Source of the DNA: Delftia sp. PS-11
GTDB lineage: Bacteria; Pseudomonadota; Gammaproteobacteria; Burkholderiales; Burkholderiaceae_C
Length of the DNA stretch: 61,615 nucleotides
Assembly (NCBI RefSeq): GCF_029870285.1
Contig: NZ_JACSYA010000033.1
Span: forward strand, 1 to 61,615
Reading direction: 5' to 3'
The position numbers and the translations under genes were made by a program. Under the pieces are notes generated by a model. That model searched no databases, was not told the origin of the DNA, and worked only from the letters and a program-made list of their open reading frames with translations. Position 1 is the first letter of the stretch, and every line of letters begins with the position of its first letter. Of this stretch, positions 1-10,400 are shown piece after piece.

Positions 1-3000
1 TACGCCCGAAGGCACACCTACGGCCAGCAGGGGCTGGCCGGCGCTGTCGCTCACCAGGGGAATGCTGGCCGTAGTGGTGGCGCCGTCCGTCGGCATGACC
101 ACGGGGATGGTGGTCTGAGTGGAGCCATCGGGCAGTGTCGTGGTGGTGGGGGCCGTGGGATCGGTGGGGATCGTGGGTGTGGCCGGGGTGGTTGGCGTAG
201 TAGGCGTGGTCGGAGTCGTTGGTGTTGTGGGCGTTGTTGGCGTGGTCGGCTCTGTAGGGGTCGTCGGTGTGGTCGGTGTGGGTGCGCTGCCCACCAGAAT
301 GCCCGTGGTCCCCGGCAGGCCGTTGAGTGTGGCCACGGCATTGTTGCCCGCCGCATCGCGAATGCTGCCGCCCTGCAGCTCGATGCTGGCGCCCAGCCCA
401 ATGCCGTCCTGGTCCTGCAGTGCACCGCTCACCTCCAGCCTGAACACCAGCGCATTGCTGCCCGAACCCGAGGCATAGCTGGCATAGGCTGTGCCCGAGT
501 CCAGCATGACGGCCATGCGTGGCGTGCCGCCCGTGGTGTCCACGGTGACTGCTTTGCTGAAGTTGACGGTGAATTCCAGCGACTGGCCCACGACATAGCG
601 GCCATCGGCTGGCAGGCTGACTCCCGTCACCGCAGGGTCATTATTGGCATCGGCAACGATGATGCGGAATGTTGTGCTCGCAAATCCTCCCTGGCTATCG
701 CTGGCAACGAGATCCACAATCAGCGAGCCCACATCTGCATTGCCAGGCGTGCCACTGAAGCTTCGGGTTACTGGATCGAAGTGCAGCCATGCAGGAAGTG
801 CCGCCCCCCCGGATAGCTGGGCACTGTAGGTCAGGTAGTCGCCACTATCTTCGTCCACAAAGGTATCTGCAGTGAGCTGAAAGCTCAGTGCCGTACCTTG
901 TGTTGCATTCTGTTGAGGCACAGGATTGGCAACCGTAGGCAGGTCGTTCACGTCGCTGAGCGTGACGTTGATCGTTTCATCATGGCTGGCATTCGCAATG
1001 TCGGTACTGCGGATGACAACGCTGTACCCACTCTGCTGCTCATAGTTCAGGACTGTACCTGCCTTAAACTGCAATTTTCCATCGGTGATTTGAAATTTAT
1101 CCTGATCGGCTCCGCCGACGATGCTGTAAACAAAAGCGTCGCCTGCATCTGCATCAACAGTACGCAAATCCCCAACAGCCAACGCACTCGCTGTAGAAGT
1201 GTTTTCGATAACGGTGCTGTCACTCACGGTGATGCCAGTTGGAGCATCGTTAACGGGAGATACCGTTACAGTGACTTTGGCGCTGCTCGCACCATCGTTT
1301 CCATCGCTGATGGTGTAAGTGAAATCCGTGCTGCCATTCCAGTTGGCAGCAGGCGTGAAGATCACCTTTCCATTGCGGAGAGCAACAGTTCCTCCTTCCA
1401 AAGGCTGGGTAACAGCAACAACTGTCAGCGTTTCACCTACATCTGGCGCAGTGCTGTCGTTGGCAAGCACCAGGACTTCTGCAGGATCAGAATCCTCATC
1501 AATGAAAAGAGTATCATCGAGTGCGACCGGAGGCTTGTTCGGGTCATTCACAGTAATACGAACGACAGAATCGGCATAACTCGATTTTGAATCGTAAACG
1601 CGAATGACAAAACTATCATCACCATGGAATCCACGGTTTGGCGTGTAGGCGTACTCACCAGTAGCGCTGTTAATTCGCAGCTCCCCATTGGTGGAGAGAT
1701 TCAGAACCGTATAAGCAAGAACATTGTCATCTACATCGCTGGCAACAATTTTTCCGGAAAAACTGACATTTTTCTCTGTAGCCACCTCGTAGTCTGTGGT
1801 CTGTGGCGCATCATTGATGGGATTGACGATGATATTGATCGTTGCGGTTGCGGAGCCTCCATTCCCATCACTGATGGTGTAATTAAACTCCGTATTACCA
1901 AACCAGTTTGCTGCCGGAGAAAAGGACACCACACCATTTTCCAGGCTTGCCGTTCCACCGACAGAAGGCTGGGTGATGGAAGTTACCGTCAGTGTTTCCC
2001 CGACATCAGGGGCGATGCTGTCATTATCCAGGACAGGGATGATGGTTTTATGACTATCTTCAGCAAGCGTGATGCTGTCATTTGTGGCAACAGGAGGGTC
2101 ATTGACTGAATTAACGATAATGTTAACAACAGCGTCGGCATAACTCGATTTCGAATCATAAACGCGAATTGTGAAACTATCGCCACCATGAAACCCGTAA
2201 TTTGGCGTGTAAGTATATTCACCATTAGTGCTATTGACTCGTATTACCCCATTATCGGAGAGAGTCTGAACCGCGTATACAAGAATATCATCATCCACAT
2301 CGCTGGCAACAATTTTTCCGGAGATGCTGATATTTTCATCCGTGATCTTGTCGTAGTTGCTAGTCTGTGGTGCATCATTGACAGGAGACACCGTCACACT
2401 GACCTGTGTGCTTTTTAGGCTTCCATTTTTGTCACCGACGGTATAATTGAATGTTGTATCTCCAAACCAGTTTTCTGTCGGTGTAAAAAACACCTGGCCA
2501 TTGACCAGATTCACTACTCCACCCACAGATGGCTGAGTCACGGAAGCCACTGTGAGAGTGTTTTGAATTTCTGGAGAGGTTTTGTCATTTTCCAGAACTG
2601 GAATGAGGAAATCCCGAACATCCTCTGATATGGTGACGCTGTCAGGCGAGGCAATCAGGGCATCATTGATAGGATTGACATGGATGCTGATGGCGGAGTC
2701 TGCATAGCCTGCATTGGAATCATAAACGCGGATGACAAAATTATCATCGCCGTGAAAACCATGATTGGGAGTATATGTGTATTCACCCGTCGCAGTATTA
2801 AGCAGCAGGCTGCCGTGTGAAATACCTCTTTGAATTCCGTACGTGAGTACGTCGCCTTCTACATCAGTGGCTACAACCCTTCCAGAGATACTAACACCTT
2901 CGCTTGTGATTTTTTCATCATTACTGGTCTGTGGGACATCATTGATGGAATTGACCCTGATAAAAATCGTTGCACTTGCCTCACCTCCATTTCCATCACT

Positions 3001-4119
3001 GATGGTGTAGTTGAACATCGTATCACCAAACCAGTTCGCTGCCGGCGTGAATGAAACCACTCCATCTTCCAGATTAGCTACACCACCCACAGAGGGCTGT
3101 GTGATGGACATTACTTTGAGCGTCTCTCCAATATCTGGAGCACTCCTGTCGTTATCCATCACAGGGATGATAACTGTGCCACTATCCTCTGAAATAATAA
3201 TGCTATCCAGCACAGCAACTGGAGGATCATTAACGGGATTGGTGGTGATTTTTACCAAAGAATCCACATAATTGTCATTCGAATCATAAACGCGGATGAT
3301 GAAGCTATCGTTGCCATAAAAATTCCTGTTTGGAGTATAGGTATAATTACCCATCGCCGTATTAAGAAGAATACTGCCATTCGCCGCTCCACTTTGAATT
3401 ACATATGACAACTTATCGCCATCCGCATCAATTGCAACAATCCTTCCAGAGATACTACTATCTTCGTCAATGATATGCTCATAGTTGCTGGTCTGCGGGG
3501 CATCATTGATAGAATTGACCCTGATAAAAATCGTTGCGCTTGCCTCACCTCCATTTCCATCACTGATGGTGTAGTTGAACATCGTATCACCAAACCAGTT
3601 CGCTGCTGGCGTGAATGAAACCACTCCATCTTCCAGATTAGCTACGCCACCCACAGAGGGCTGTGTGATGGAAATTACTTTGAGCGTCTCTCCAATATCT
3701 GGAGCACTCCTGTCGTTATCCATCACAGGGATGATAACTGTGCCACTATCCTCTGAAATAATAATGCTATCCAGCACAGCAACTGGAGGATCATTAACGG
3801 GATTGGTGGTGATTTTTACCAAAGAATCCACATAATTGTCATTCGAATCATAAACGCGGATAATGAAGCTATCGTTGCCATAAAAATTCCTGTTTGGAGT
3901 ATAGGTATAATTACCCATCACCGTATTAAGAAGAATACTGCCATTCGCCGCTCCACTTTGAATGACATATGACAACTTATCGCCATCCTCATCAACTGCA
4001 ACAATCCTTCCAGAGATACTACTATCTTCGTCAATGATATGTTCATAGTTGCTGGTCTGTGGAGCGGAGTTTTTCCCCACAGAATTGGAATTTACGGAAT
4101 AAGCAGACATGGCATTCAT
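1..4119 (-). CDS. Giant cadherin-like tandem-repeat surface protein (partial, C-terminus off the left edge)
   Basis: The frame is open from ATG 4119 (alternative ATG 4110) to the window edge, giving 1373 residues without a stop. There is no signal peptide and no clear Shine-Dalgarno. Residues ~20-955 are five tandem units of 188 residues, each two cadherin-like/Big_9-type domains with repeated motifs such as EDSGT, FTPAANWFG and YTISDGNGG. Next come a further cadherin-like stretch, a putative Ig (He_PIG) domain around residues 1080-1140 (LPAWLHFDP...FSGTPGNADVGS) and an Ig-like domain to ~1273. A Thr/Pro repeat linker follows (~1277-1323), then a segment homologous to the C-terminal region of the neighbouring protein at 4480-10533. 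I infer a secreted or cell-surface adhesin exported by a type I system with a C-terminal signal lying outside the window. The repeat part is clearly more AT-rich than all flanking genes. Confidence 0.85.
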   Translation of the reverse strand, partial: MNAMSAYSVNSNSVGKNSAPQTSNYEHIIDEDSSISGRIVAVDEDGDKLSYVIQSGAANGSILLNTVMGNYTYTPNRNFYGNDSFIIRVYDSNDNYVDSLVKITTNPVNDPPVAVLDSIIISEDSGTVIIPVMDNDRSAPDIGETLKVISITQPSVGGVANLEDGVVSFTPAANWFGDTMFNYTISDGNGGEASATIFIRVNSINDAPQTSNYEHIIDEDSSISGRIVAIDADGDKLSYVIQSGAANGSILLNTAMGNYTYTPNRNFYGNDSFIIRVYDSNDNYVDSLVKITTNPVNDPPVAVLDSIIISEDSGTVIIPVMDNDRSAPDIGETLKVMSITQPSVGGVANLEDGVVSFTPAANWFGDTMFNYTISDGNGGEASATIFIRVNSINDVPQTSNDEKITSEGVSISGRVVATDVEGDVLTYGIQRGISHGSLLLNTATGEYTYTPNHGFHGDDNFVIRVYDSNAGYADSAISIHVNPINDALIASPDSVTISEDVRDFLIPVLENDKTSPEIQNTLTVASVTQPSVGGVVNLVNGQVFFTPTENWFGDTTFNYTVGDKNGSLKSTQVSVTVSPVNDAPQTSNYDKITDENISISGKIVASDVDDDILVYAVQTLSDNGVIRVNSTNGEYTYTPNYGFHGGDSFTIRVYDSKSSYADAVVNIIVNSVNDPPVATNDSITLAEDSHKTIIPVLDNDSIAPDVGETLTVTSITQPSVGGTASLENGVVSFSPAANWFGNTEFNYTISDGNGGSATATINIIVNPINDAPQTTDYEVATEKNVSFSGKIVASDVDDNVLAYTVLNLSTNGELRINSATGEYAYTPNRGFHGDDSFVIRVYDSKSSYADSVVRITVNDPNKPPVALDDTLFIDEDSDPAEVLVLANDSTAPDVGETLTVVAVTQPLEGGTVALRNGKVIFTPAANWNGSTDFTYTISDGNDGASSAKVTVTVSPVNDAPTGITVSDSTVIENTSTASALAVGDLRTVDADAGDAFVYSIVGGADQDKFQITDGKLQFKAGTVLNYEQQSGYSVVIRSTDIANASHDETINVTLSDVNDLPTVANPVPQQNATQGTALSFQLTADTFVDEDSGDYLTYSAQLSGGAALPAWLHFDPVTRSFSGTPGNADVGSLIVDLVASDSQGGFASTTFRIIVADANNDPAVTGVSLPADGRYVVGQSLEFTVNFSKAVTVDTTGGTPRMAVMLDSGTAYASYASGSGSNALVFRLEVSGALQDQDGIGLGASIELQGGSIRDAAGNNAVATLNGLPGTTGILVGSAPTPTTPTTPTEPTTPTTPTTPTTPTTPTTPTTPATPTIPTDPTAPTTTTLPDGSTQTTIPVVMPTDGATTTASIPLVSDSAGQPLLAVGVPSGV
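1240..4060 (-). repeat. Five tandem 564-bp coding repeats
   Basis: A 564-bp period is seen directly: the junction coding for A-P-Q-T/S at the start of each unit recurs near 4058, 3494, 2930, 2366 and 1802. Each unit codes for two ~94-residue cadherin-like domains of different type (A then B). The first two units (about 2950-3490 and 3514-4054) differ at only a few positions over long stretches, so they are a very recent duplication. The other three units are clearly diverged. The exact multiple of three keeps the frame. Confidence 0.85.
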
Positions 4120-4479
4120 GAATTTATTAATCTAATGATAAAGTAAAGCCCAGAAGATCAACAATCCCATCTGCATGGACGAAGATCGCAAAGACCTGCG
4201 CGCCAGGCTACAGAGTGCTGGAGCATGTGAAGCTTGCAATCCCTCGAGCCGGCTGGACGGGCGCGTGACACGACTGTCGGCAAAGACGTTTGCAAGCATG
4301 CCAGCGGCCCAGGAGTTTGCGCAAGGGGGGCGCCCATGGGCATCTCCGCAGTCAGCCCTGAAAAAATAAAACCCGTGTGGGCAAATGCGTGCACACACGG
4401 ATCCTAAGGGCGAAAAGCCTATGCAATTTGACTCAGCGTTTGACGAAAACTTGACTGAGCGTTTGACGGCAGGGCCGCT
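4120..4479. other. Intergenic region between the two giant-protein genes
   Basis: This 360-bp stretch lies between the stop of the downstream delta-60 protein gene and the start of the cadherin-like gene, both on the minus strand. It contains the terminator at 4361-4400 and must contain the promoter of the partial gene. The ~20 bp before ATG 4119 are AT-rich. The short open frames here overlap the terminator and resemble nothing I recognise, so I see no gene. Confidence 0.6.
4361..4400 (-). terminator. Rho-independent terminator after the delta-60 repeat protein gene
   Basis: On the minus strand a 7-bp stem (positions 4394-4400 pairing with 4373-4379, CCGTGTG/CACACGG) is followed directly by the T-rich run TTTTATTTTTT (4371-4361). 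It lies about 80 bp past the stop codon at 4480 and separates this transcript from the cadherin-like gene. Confidence 0.75.
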
Positions 4480-7400
4480 TCAGGTGGAGTACAGCAGCCC
4501 CGAATCCATGACCCCCACCAATTGCGCCGATGGATAAGCCAACGCATGCTGCACCGCTGCATTGACCAGATCACCGCCACTGACCTGCCCGGCCTGCAAC
4601 TGCTGCACATACGGCTGCAACTGCACCTGCGTGCCTTCGCTGCCCGTGGAGTTCTTCCACAGCCACTGCACTGTCTCCTGCGCCGTGAACTGCTTGCTTT
4701 GCTGGGTCTGCGCATAGCGCAGCGCCACCTCGCCCAGGGCCTGCACGCTCATACCAGCATCCAATGCCGCCAGCGCCTGCCCGGCCAGTGATTTGTCACT
4801 GATTGCACCGGCGCCCAACGTCACCGCCAGCAGCGCTGCCGCCTTGCCCGCTGTGCCCTGCGTGTCCAGCGCCACGCTCACATCATTGAGGCGCATCCGC
4901 TCGATGCCCACGAATTCGGCCATGTCACCATCCACCAGCGATGTGCCTTCCCAGCGGCCAGTGCCAGTGCGCGCCAGATGCACATCGGTCCAGCGCAGGC
5001 CGTAGCCGACCTGGTCCAGCCCGGCCGTGCCCTGCACCCGCTCAGGGACAGTGTCCATGCGCACGATCTGCGCATTGGCCTTCCAGCCTGCCACCAATTC
5101 TTCGGCGCTCTTGCCCTGCAGCGCAGCGCCCTGGCTGCTGCGCAGGGCGGCCTGCGCCACCTGCACATCGCTCAACTGGCTGTTTTGCTGCGCCCAGGCA
5201 CCTTCCTCGGCCGTGGGCGCACGGCCCAGCCAGCGCGTGGCGATATGGGCCAGCGCCGCCTCGGCATCGCTGTCGGCGATGTAGAGGTTGGGGCCGGTGT
5301 CGAATTGCACGGTTTCGATGGACTTCAAACGGTCCACCTCGCCCGTGGCCTTGTTCGTGAGCACCAGGAACGGGCCTTCGGTACGCAGCGTGTAGTCGGC
5401 CAGGGCACCCGACTGCAGGGCCGTGTCCCAGCCCAGGCCGCCGTCCAGGCGGTCGTTACCGCTGCCGCCCGACAGCGTGTCGTGGCCCGTGCCGCCAAAC
5501 ACGATGTCGTTGCCCGCATCGCCAAATACCTGGTCATTGCCGCCCAGGCTACCGACGGTGTCGTCGCCTGCGCCGCCGTGCAGGATGTCATCGCCCGCGC
5601 CCAGCACCATCCACTGGGCGCTAGCGTCGCCCGTGGCAAAGCTGTTGCCGCCGCTGCCGGTCACCCGCACGCTGCCGGCAATGGCCATGAAATCGATGCT
5701 CTCGGCCTGCAGCATCGTGCCAGAGGCCAGGGATCGGGCATCGATGACCACCGCTTCGTGGCTGCTGGAGGCACTCCCCGTGATGCGGATGGGCACCGCG
5801 GGAATTGCCCCCGAGGGGGCGGTCAGGGTCAGTTTCTGCACGGCCAGGGTCGCCGTGGGGGGCAGCGTGGCAAGAAAGGCATTGCCGTCGCTGACCCACG
5901 GGGTGTTGCTGCCATCGACCCGCTGCAAATGTGCTATCAGGCTGGCCAGAGCAGCGGGGGCGACCTGGGGCGACGCAAAGCCCTCGGCAGTGATGCCCAC
6001 GCCCAAAGGCACGCCCACGTCCAGCAGCAGTTGACCTGCGGACTCCATGACCAGAGGAATGTCTGCCGTATCGGGGCTGCCGATCGTATCGACCCGGTCA
6101 CCTGAAACCACCGGGACGGTGGTACGGACCGAGCCGTCAGGCAGTATGGTGCGGGAGACAGGCATGCCATCCACGATGACCGTGGCGGGGGCCGGTGCCG
6201 TGGGGGTGGGCGCCTCTTCCGGGTGCGGCGGGGGCGATGGAGGTTGCGGCGGTGTAGGCTCTACAGGTTCTGTGGGGCCTTCAGGCGGCGCAATCGATGG
6301 CGGCGGCGTGGGCGCAGGAGGAGGCTTGGGCGCCGGGGGAGGCGTTGGTGCGGCGGCGCTGGCCACATGGAGCGTCATGGTGCCCGTGTTGGCAGAGTCG
6401 GCCGTGCCGTCGCTGACGGTCCAGGTAAATTGCGCGTAGCCATTGCCGCTGGCATCCGCCGCCGGGCGGAAAACCAGCTGGTCAATGTCGGCAGCATCGA
6501 CCAGGGCTCCATCACCCAGCACTGCTTCGCCAGCGCCGCGCATGCCATCCTGATCGGCATCGATGAACAGCTCGCCTGCCAAAGGCGCCGAGACAATGGT
6601 GACCGATTGCAGCGTGTCGCCGGTGTCCACGTCGGTAAAGCCAAAATCTGCCGCAGCAAAGGTCTGGAAGCTGTTCTGGGCCAGGGTCTTGCTGACGGCG
6701 GTATGGCCGATGACGGGCGCATCATTGACCGAGGTGATGTGGACCACCGTGCTGCCGGTGCCCACCCGTGCGCCGCCACTGCCCTGCCCTCCCGTATTGC
6801 CGTCGCTGAAGGTCCAGCCAATGGTGACGCTGGCGGGGGGCGCATCGCTGGTGTTGGCGTAGGTCAGCGCGCTCAGCGCTTCGTTGATACGGGTCTGCGT
6901 GGCCTGATCATTGAAGTGGATGGTCAGCGTACCCGCAGACTGGGCATGGCTGCCGATAAGGGTGCTTGAGAGCATGACATCGCCATTGCTGGCGAACACC
7001 AGATTGCCGGTGGCGTCAAACACGTCCTGCGCATTGGCGCCACCGCTGCGCGCCAGGGTGACGCTGGAGCCGCCATAGTGCCCCTGGGCAGCCAGTTCGG
7101 CGTCGAAGATGGCCACGGAACCATCGAGCAGTACGGGGGGCGCGTTCTCGGTGTATGCGACGGCGTTGTCCAGTGTGGTGGGTACGCCAAAGCTGGTGTC
7201 CAGTGTGCCATCGGGGTTGACGCGGATCAGGCCAAAGTCGCTATTGCTGCCGTTGCCGCCAACGCCAGCCACCACGATCTTGCCATCAGGCTGCAGGATG
7301 ACACTTTTGCCGACGGCGCTGGCACTGCCAACAGACACAATCAGCTTGCCCGTTCCATTGCTGCCAAAGCTTGTGTCCAGCGTGCCATTCGCATGCAGGC

Positions 7401-10400
7401 GAATCAGGCCGACGTCGAAGTAGCTGCCGTTATGAGCGGATCCGGCCACTACGATCTTGCCGTCGGGCTGCAGGGCGACACTGCCGCCCCAGTCATCCCT
7501 GTTCCCCACAGGTACGAGCAGCTTGCCCGTTCCATTGCCACCAAAGCTGGTGTCCAATGTGCCATCGGCATTCAGGCGGATCAGGCTGAAGTCCTTGTTG
7601 CTGCCGCTGTCACTGCCCCCGGCCACCACCATCTTGCCGTCAGGCTGCAGGGTGATGCCCCTCCCACCGCTCCCGCCACCCACGGGCACGATCAGCGTGC
7701 CCGTTCCGTTGCCGCCAAAGCTGGTGTCGAGTGTGCCATCCGTATTCAGCCGGATCAGGCTGAAGTCCTTGTTGCTGCCGCTGCCAGTGTCACTGCCCCC
7801 GGCCACCACGATCTTGCCATCGGTCTGCAGGACGACGCTGTAGGCAACGTCGGCGTTGCTGCTGACGGGCACCATCAGCCGGCCCGTCCCCTGACTACCA
7901 AAATAGGGGTCCAGCGTGCCGTCCGTATTCAGACGGATCAGGCTGAAGTCGTTGTTGCTGCCGTTGAAACTGACTCCGGCCACCACGATCTTGCCATCGG
8001 CCTGCAGGACAACGCTGTGGGCGTCGTCAGCGTTGTTGCTGACAGGAACCATCAACCGGCCCGTCCCCTGGCCACCAAAATGGGTGTCCAGCGTACCGTC
8101 CGTATTCAGTCGGATCAGGCTGAAGTCGTTGTTGCTGCCGTTATCACTGCTGCCTGCCACCACGATCTTGCCGTCGGACTGCAGGGCGACGCTGTAGGCC
8201 CAGTCACCACTGCTGCCCACGGGCACGAGCAACTTGCCGGTTCCATTGCCGCCAAAGCTGGTGTCCAGCGTGCCATCGGCATTCAGGCGGATCAGGCCGA
8301 AGTCGTTGTTGCTGCCGTTGTCACTGCCCCCGACCACCACGATCTTGCCGTCGGGCTGCAGGATGGCACTGTGGCCCTCATCTCTTGAATTGCCCACCGG
8401 TACCAGCAATTTGCCAGTACCTGCGGCAGACGCAAAAATGGGGGCGGTGTTGGCTGTGTTGGCGGCGCTGGCCACATGGAGCGTCATGGTGCCCTCGTTG
8501 GCAGAGTCGGCTATGCCATCGCTGACGGTCCAGGTAAAGCCTGCATAGTCATTGCCCACAGCGTCCGCCGCCGGGCGGAAAACCAGCTGGTCAATGTCGG
8601 CAGCATCGACCTGGGCTCCATCACCCAACGCCCTCTCGCCAGCGCCGCGCACGCCATCCTGATCGGCATCGATGAACAGCTCGCCCGCCAAAGGCGCCGA
8701 GACAATGGTGACCGATTGCAGCGTGTCGCCGGTGTCCACATCGGTAAAGCCAAAATCTGCCGCCACAAAGCTCTGGAAGCTGTTCTGGACCAGGGTCTTG
8801 CTGACGGCGGTATTGCCGATGACGGGCGCATCGTTGACCGAGGTGATGTGGACCACCGTGCTGGCGGTGCCCACCTGCGCGCCGCCGCTGCCCTGGCCGC
8901 CCTGATTGCCATCGTTGAAGGTCCAGCCAATGGTGACGCTGGCGGGGGGCGCATCGCTGGTGTTGGCGTAGGTCAGCGCGCTCAGCGCCTCGTTGATACG
9001 GGTCTGCGTGGCCTGATCGTTGAAGTCGATGACCAGCGTGCCGCCAGACTGGGCATGGCTGCCGATGGCAGTGCCCGAGAGCACGGCATCGCCATTGCTG
9101 GCGAACACCAGATTGCCGGTGGCACCAAACACATCCTGCGCATTGGCGCCACCGCTGCGCGCCAGGGTGATGCTGGAGCCGCCATAGTGCCCCTGGGCAG
9201 CCAGTTCGGCATCAAAGATGGCCACAGAACCATCGAGCAGCACGGGGGGCGCGTTCTCGGTGTATGCGACGGCGTTGTCCAGTGTGCTGGGCGCGGCAAA
9301 GCTGGTGTCCAGTGTGCCATCGGGATTCAGGCGGATCAGGCCGAAGTCGTTGTCACTGGTGCCTGCCACCACAATTTTGCCGTCAGGCTGCAGTGCGACA
9401 CTGCTAGCCCAGTCCCTGCCACTGCTGCTTACGGGCACAAGCAACTTGCCAGTCCCCTGGCCACCAAAGCCGGTATCCAGTGTGCCATCAGGGTTCAGGC
9501 GGATCAGGCTGAAGTCGGTATTGCTGCCGTTGTCACTGGTTCCAGCCACCACCATCTTGCCATCAGACTGCAGAATGACACTGCTGCCAACGTCACGGCC
9601 ACTGCCGACGGACATGATCAGCCTGCCTGTTCCTTGACCACCGAAGCTGGTGTCCAGCGTGCCGTCGGCATTCAGGCGGATCAGGCCGAAGTCGTTGTCA
9701 CTGGTTCCCGCAACCACGATCCTGCCGTCAGGCTGCAGGACAACGCTGCTGGCCCCAGCGCCGCCACTACCTACAGATACGATCAGCTTACCTGCAGCGC
9801 CAAAGCCAGTGTCCAGCGAGCCATCGGTATTCAGGCGGATCAGGCTGAAGCCAGTTAGGCCACGGCCGTTGTCACTGGTTCCGGCCACCACAATCTTGCC
9901 GTCAGACTGCAGGGTAACGCTGCTGCCCCAGTCCAGGCCACTGCCCACGGGCACGATCAGCTTGCCCGTTCCATTGCCGCCAAAATGGGGGTCCAGCGTG
10001 CCATCTGCATTCAGCCGGATCAGGCTGAAGTCTAGGTCGCCACTGCTGTCACTGGTTCCGGCCACGATGATCTTGCCGTCAGACTGCAAGGCGACGCCGC
10101 TGCCAACGTCATACCAACTGCCCACAGGCACGAGCAGCTTGCCCGTTCCATTGCTGCCAAAGCCGGGGTCCAGCGTGCCGTCGGTATTCAGACGGATCAG
10201 GCCAAAGTCTTCGTTACTGCCGTTGTTGCTGACTCCAGCCACGATGATCTTGCCGTCGGACTGCAGGATGACGCTGCGGCCCGAGTCCCTGTCACTGCCC
10301 ACGGGCACGATCAGCTTGCCCGTTCCATTGCCACCAAAGCTGGTGTCCAGCGTGCCATCGGCATTCAGGCGGATCAGGCTGAAGTCGAAGTCACTGGATC

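Noticed and set aside
119..478. A plus-strand Val-Gly repeat protein
   Set aside because: It is the antisense reading of the Thr/Pro linker of the giant minus-strand gene; no ribosome binding site and no independent coding signal.
4132..4398. Small minus-strand genes between the two giant-protein genes
   Set aside because: They start inside the terminator region, lack ribosome binding sites and have no recognisable sequence.
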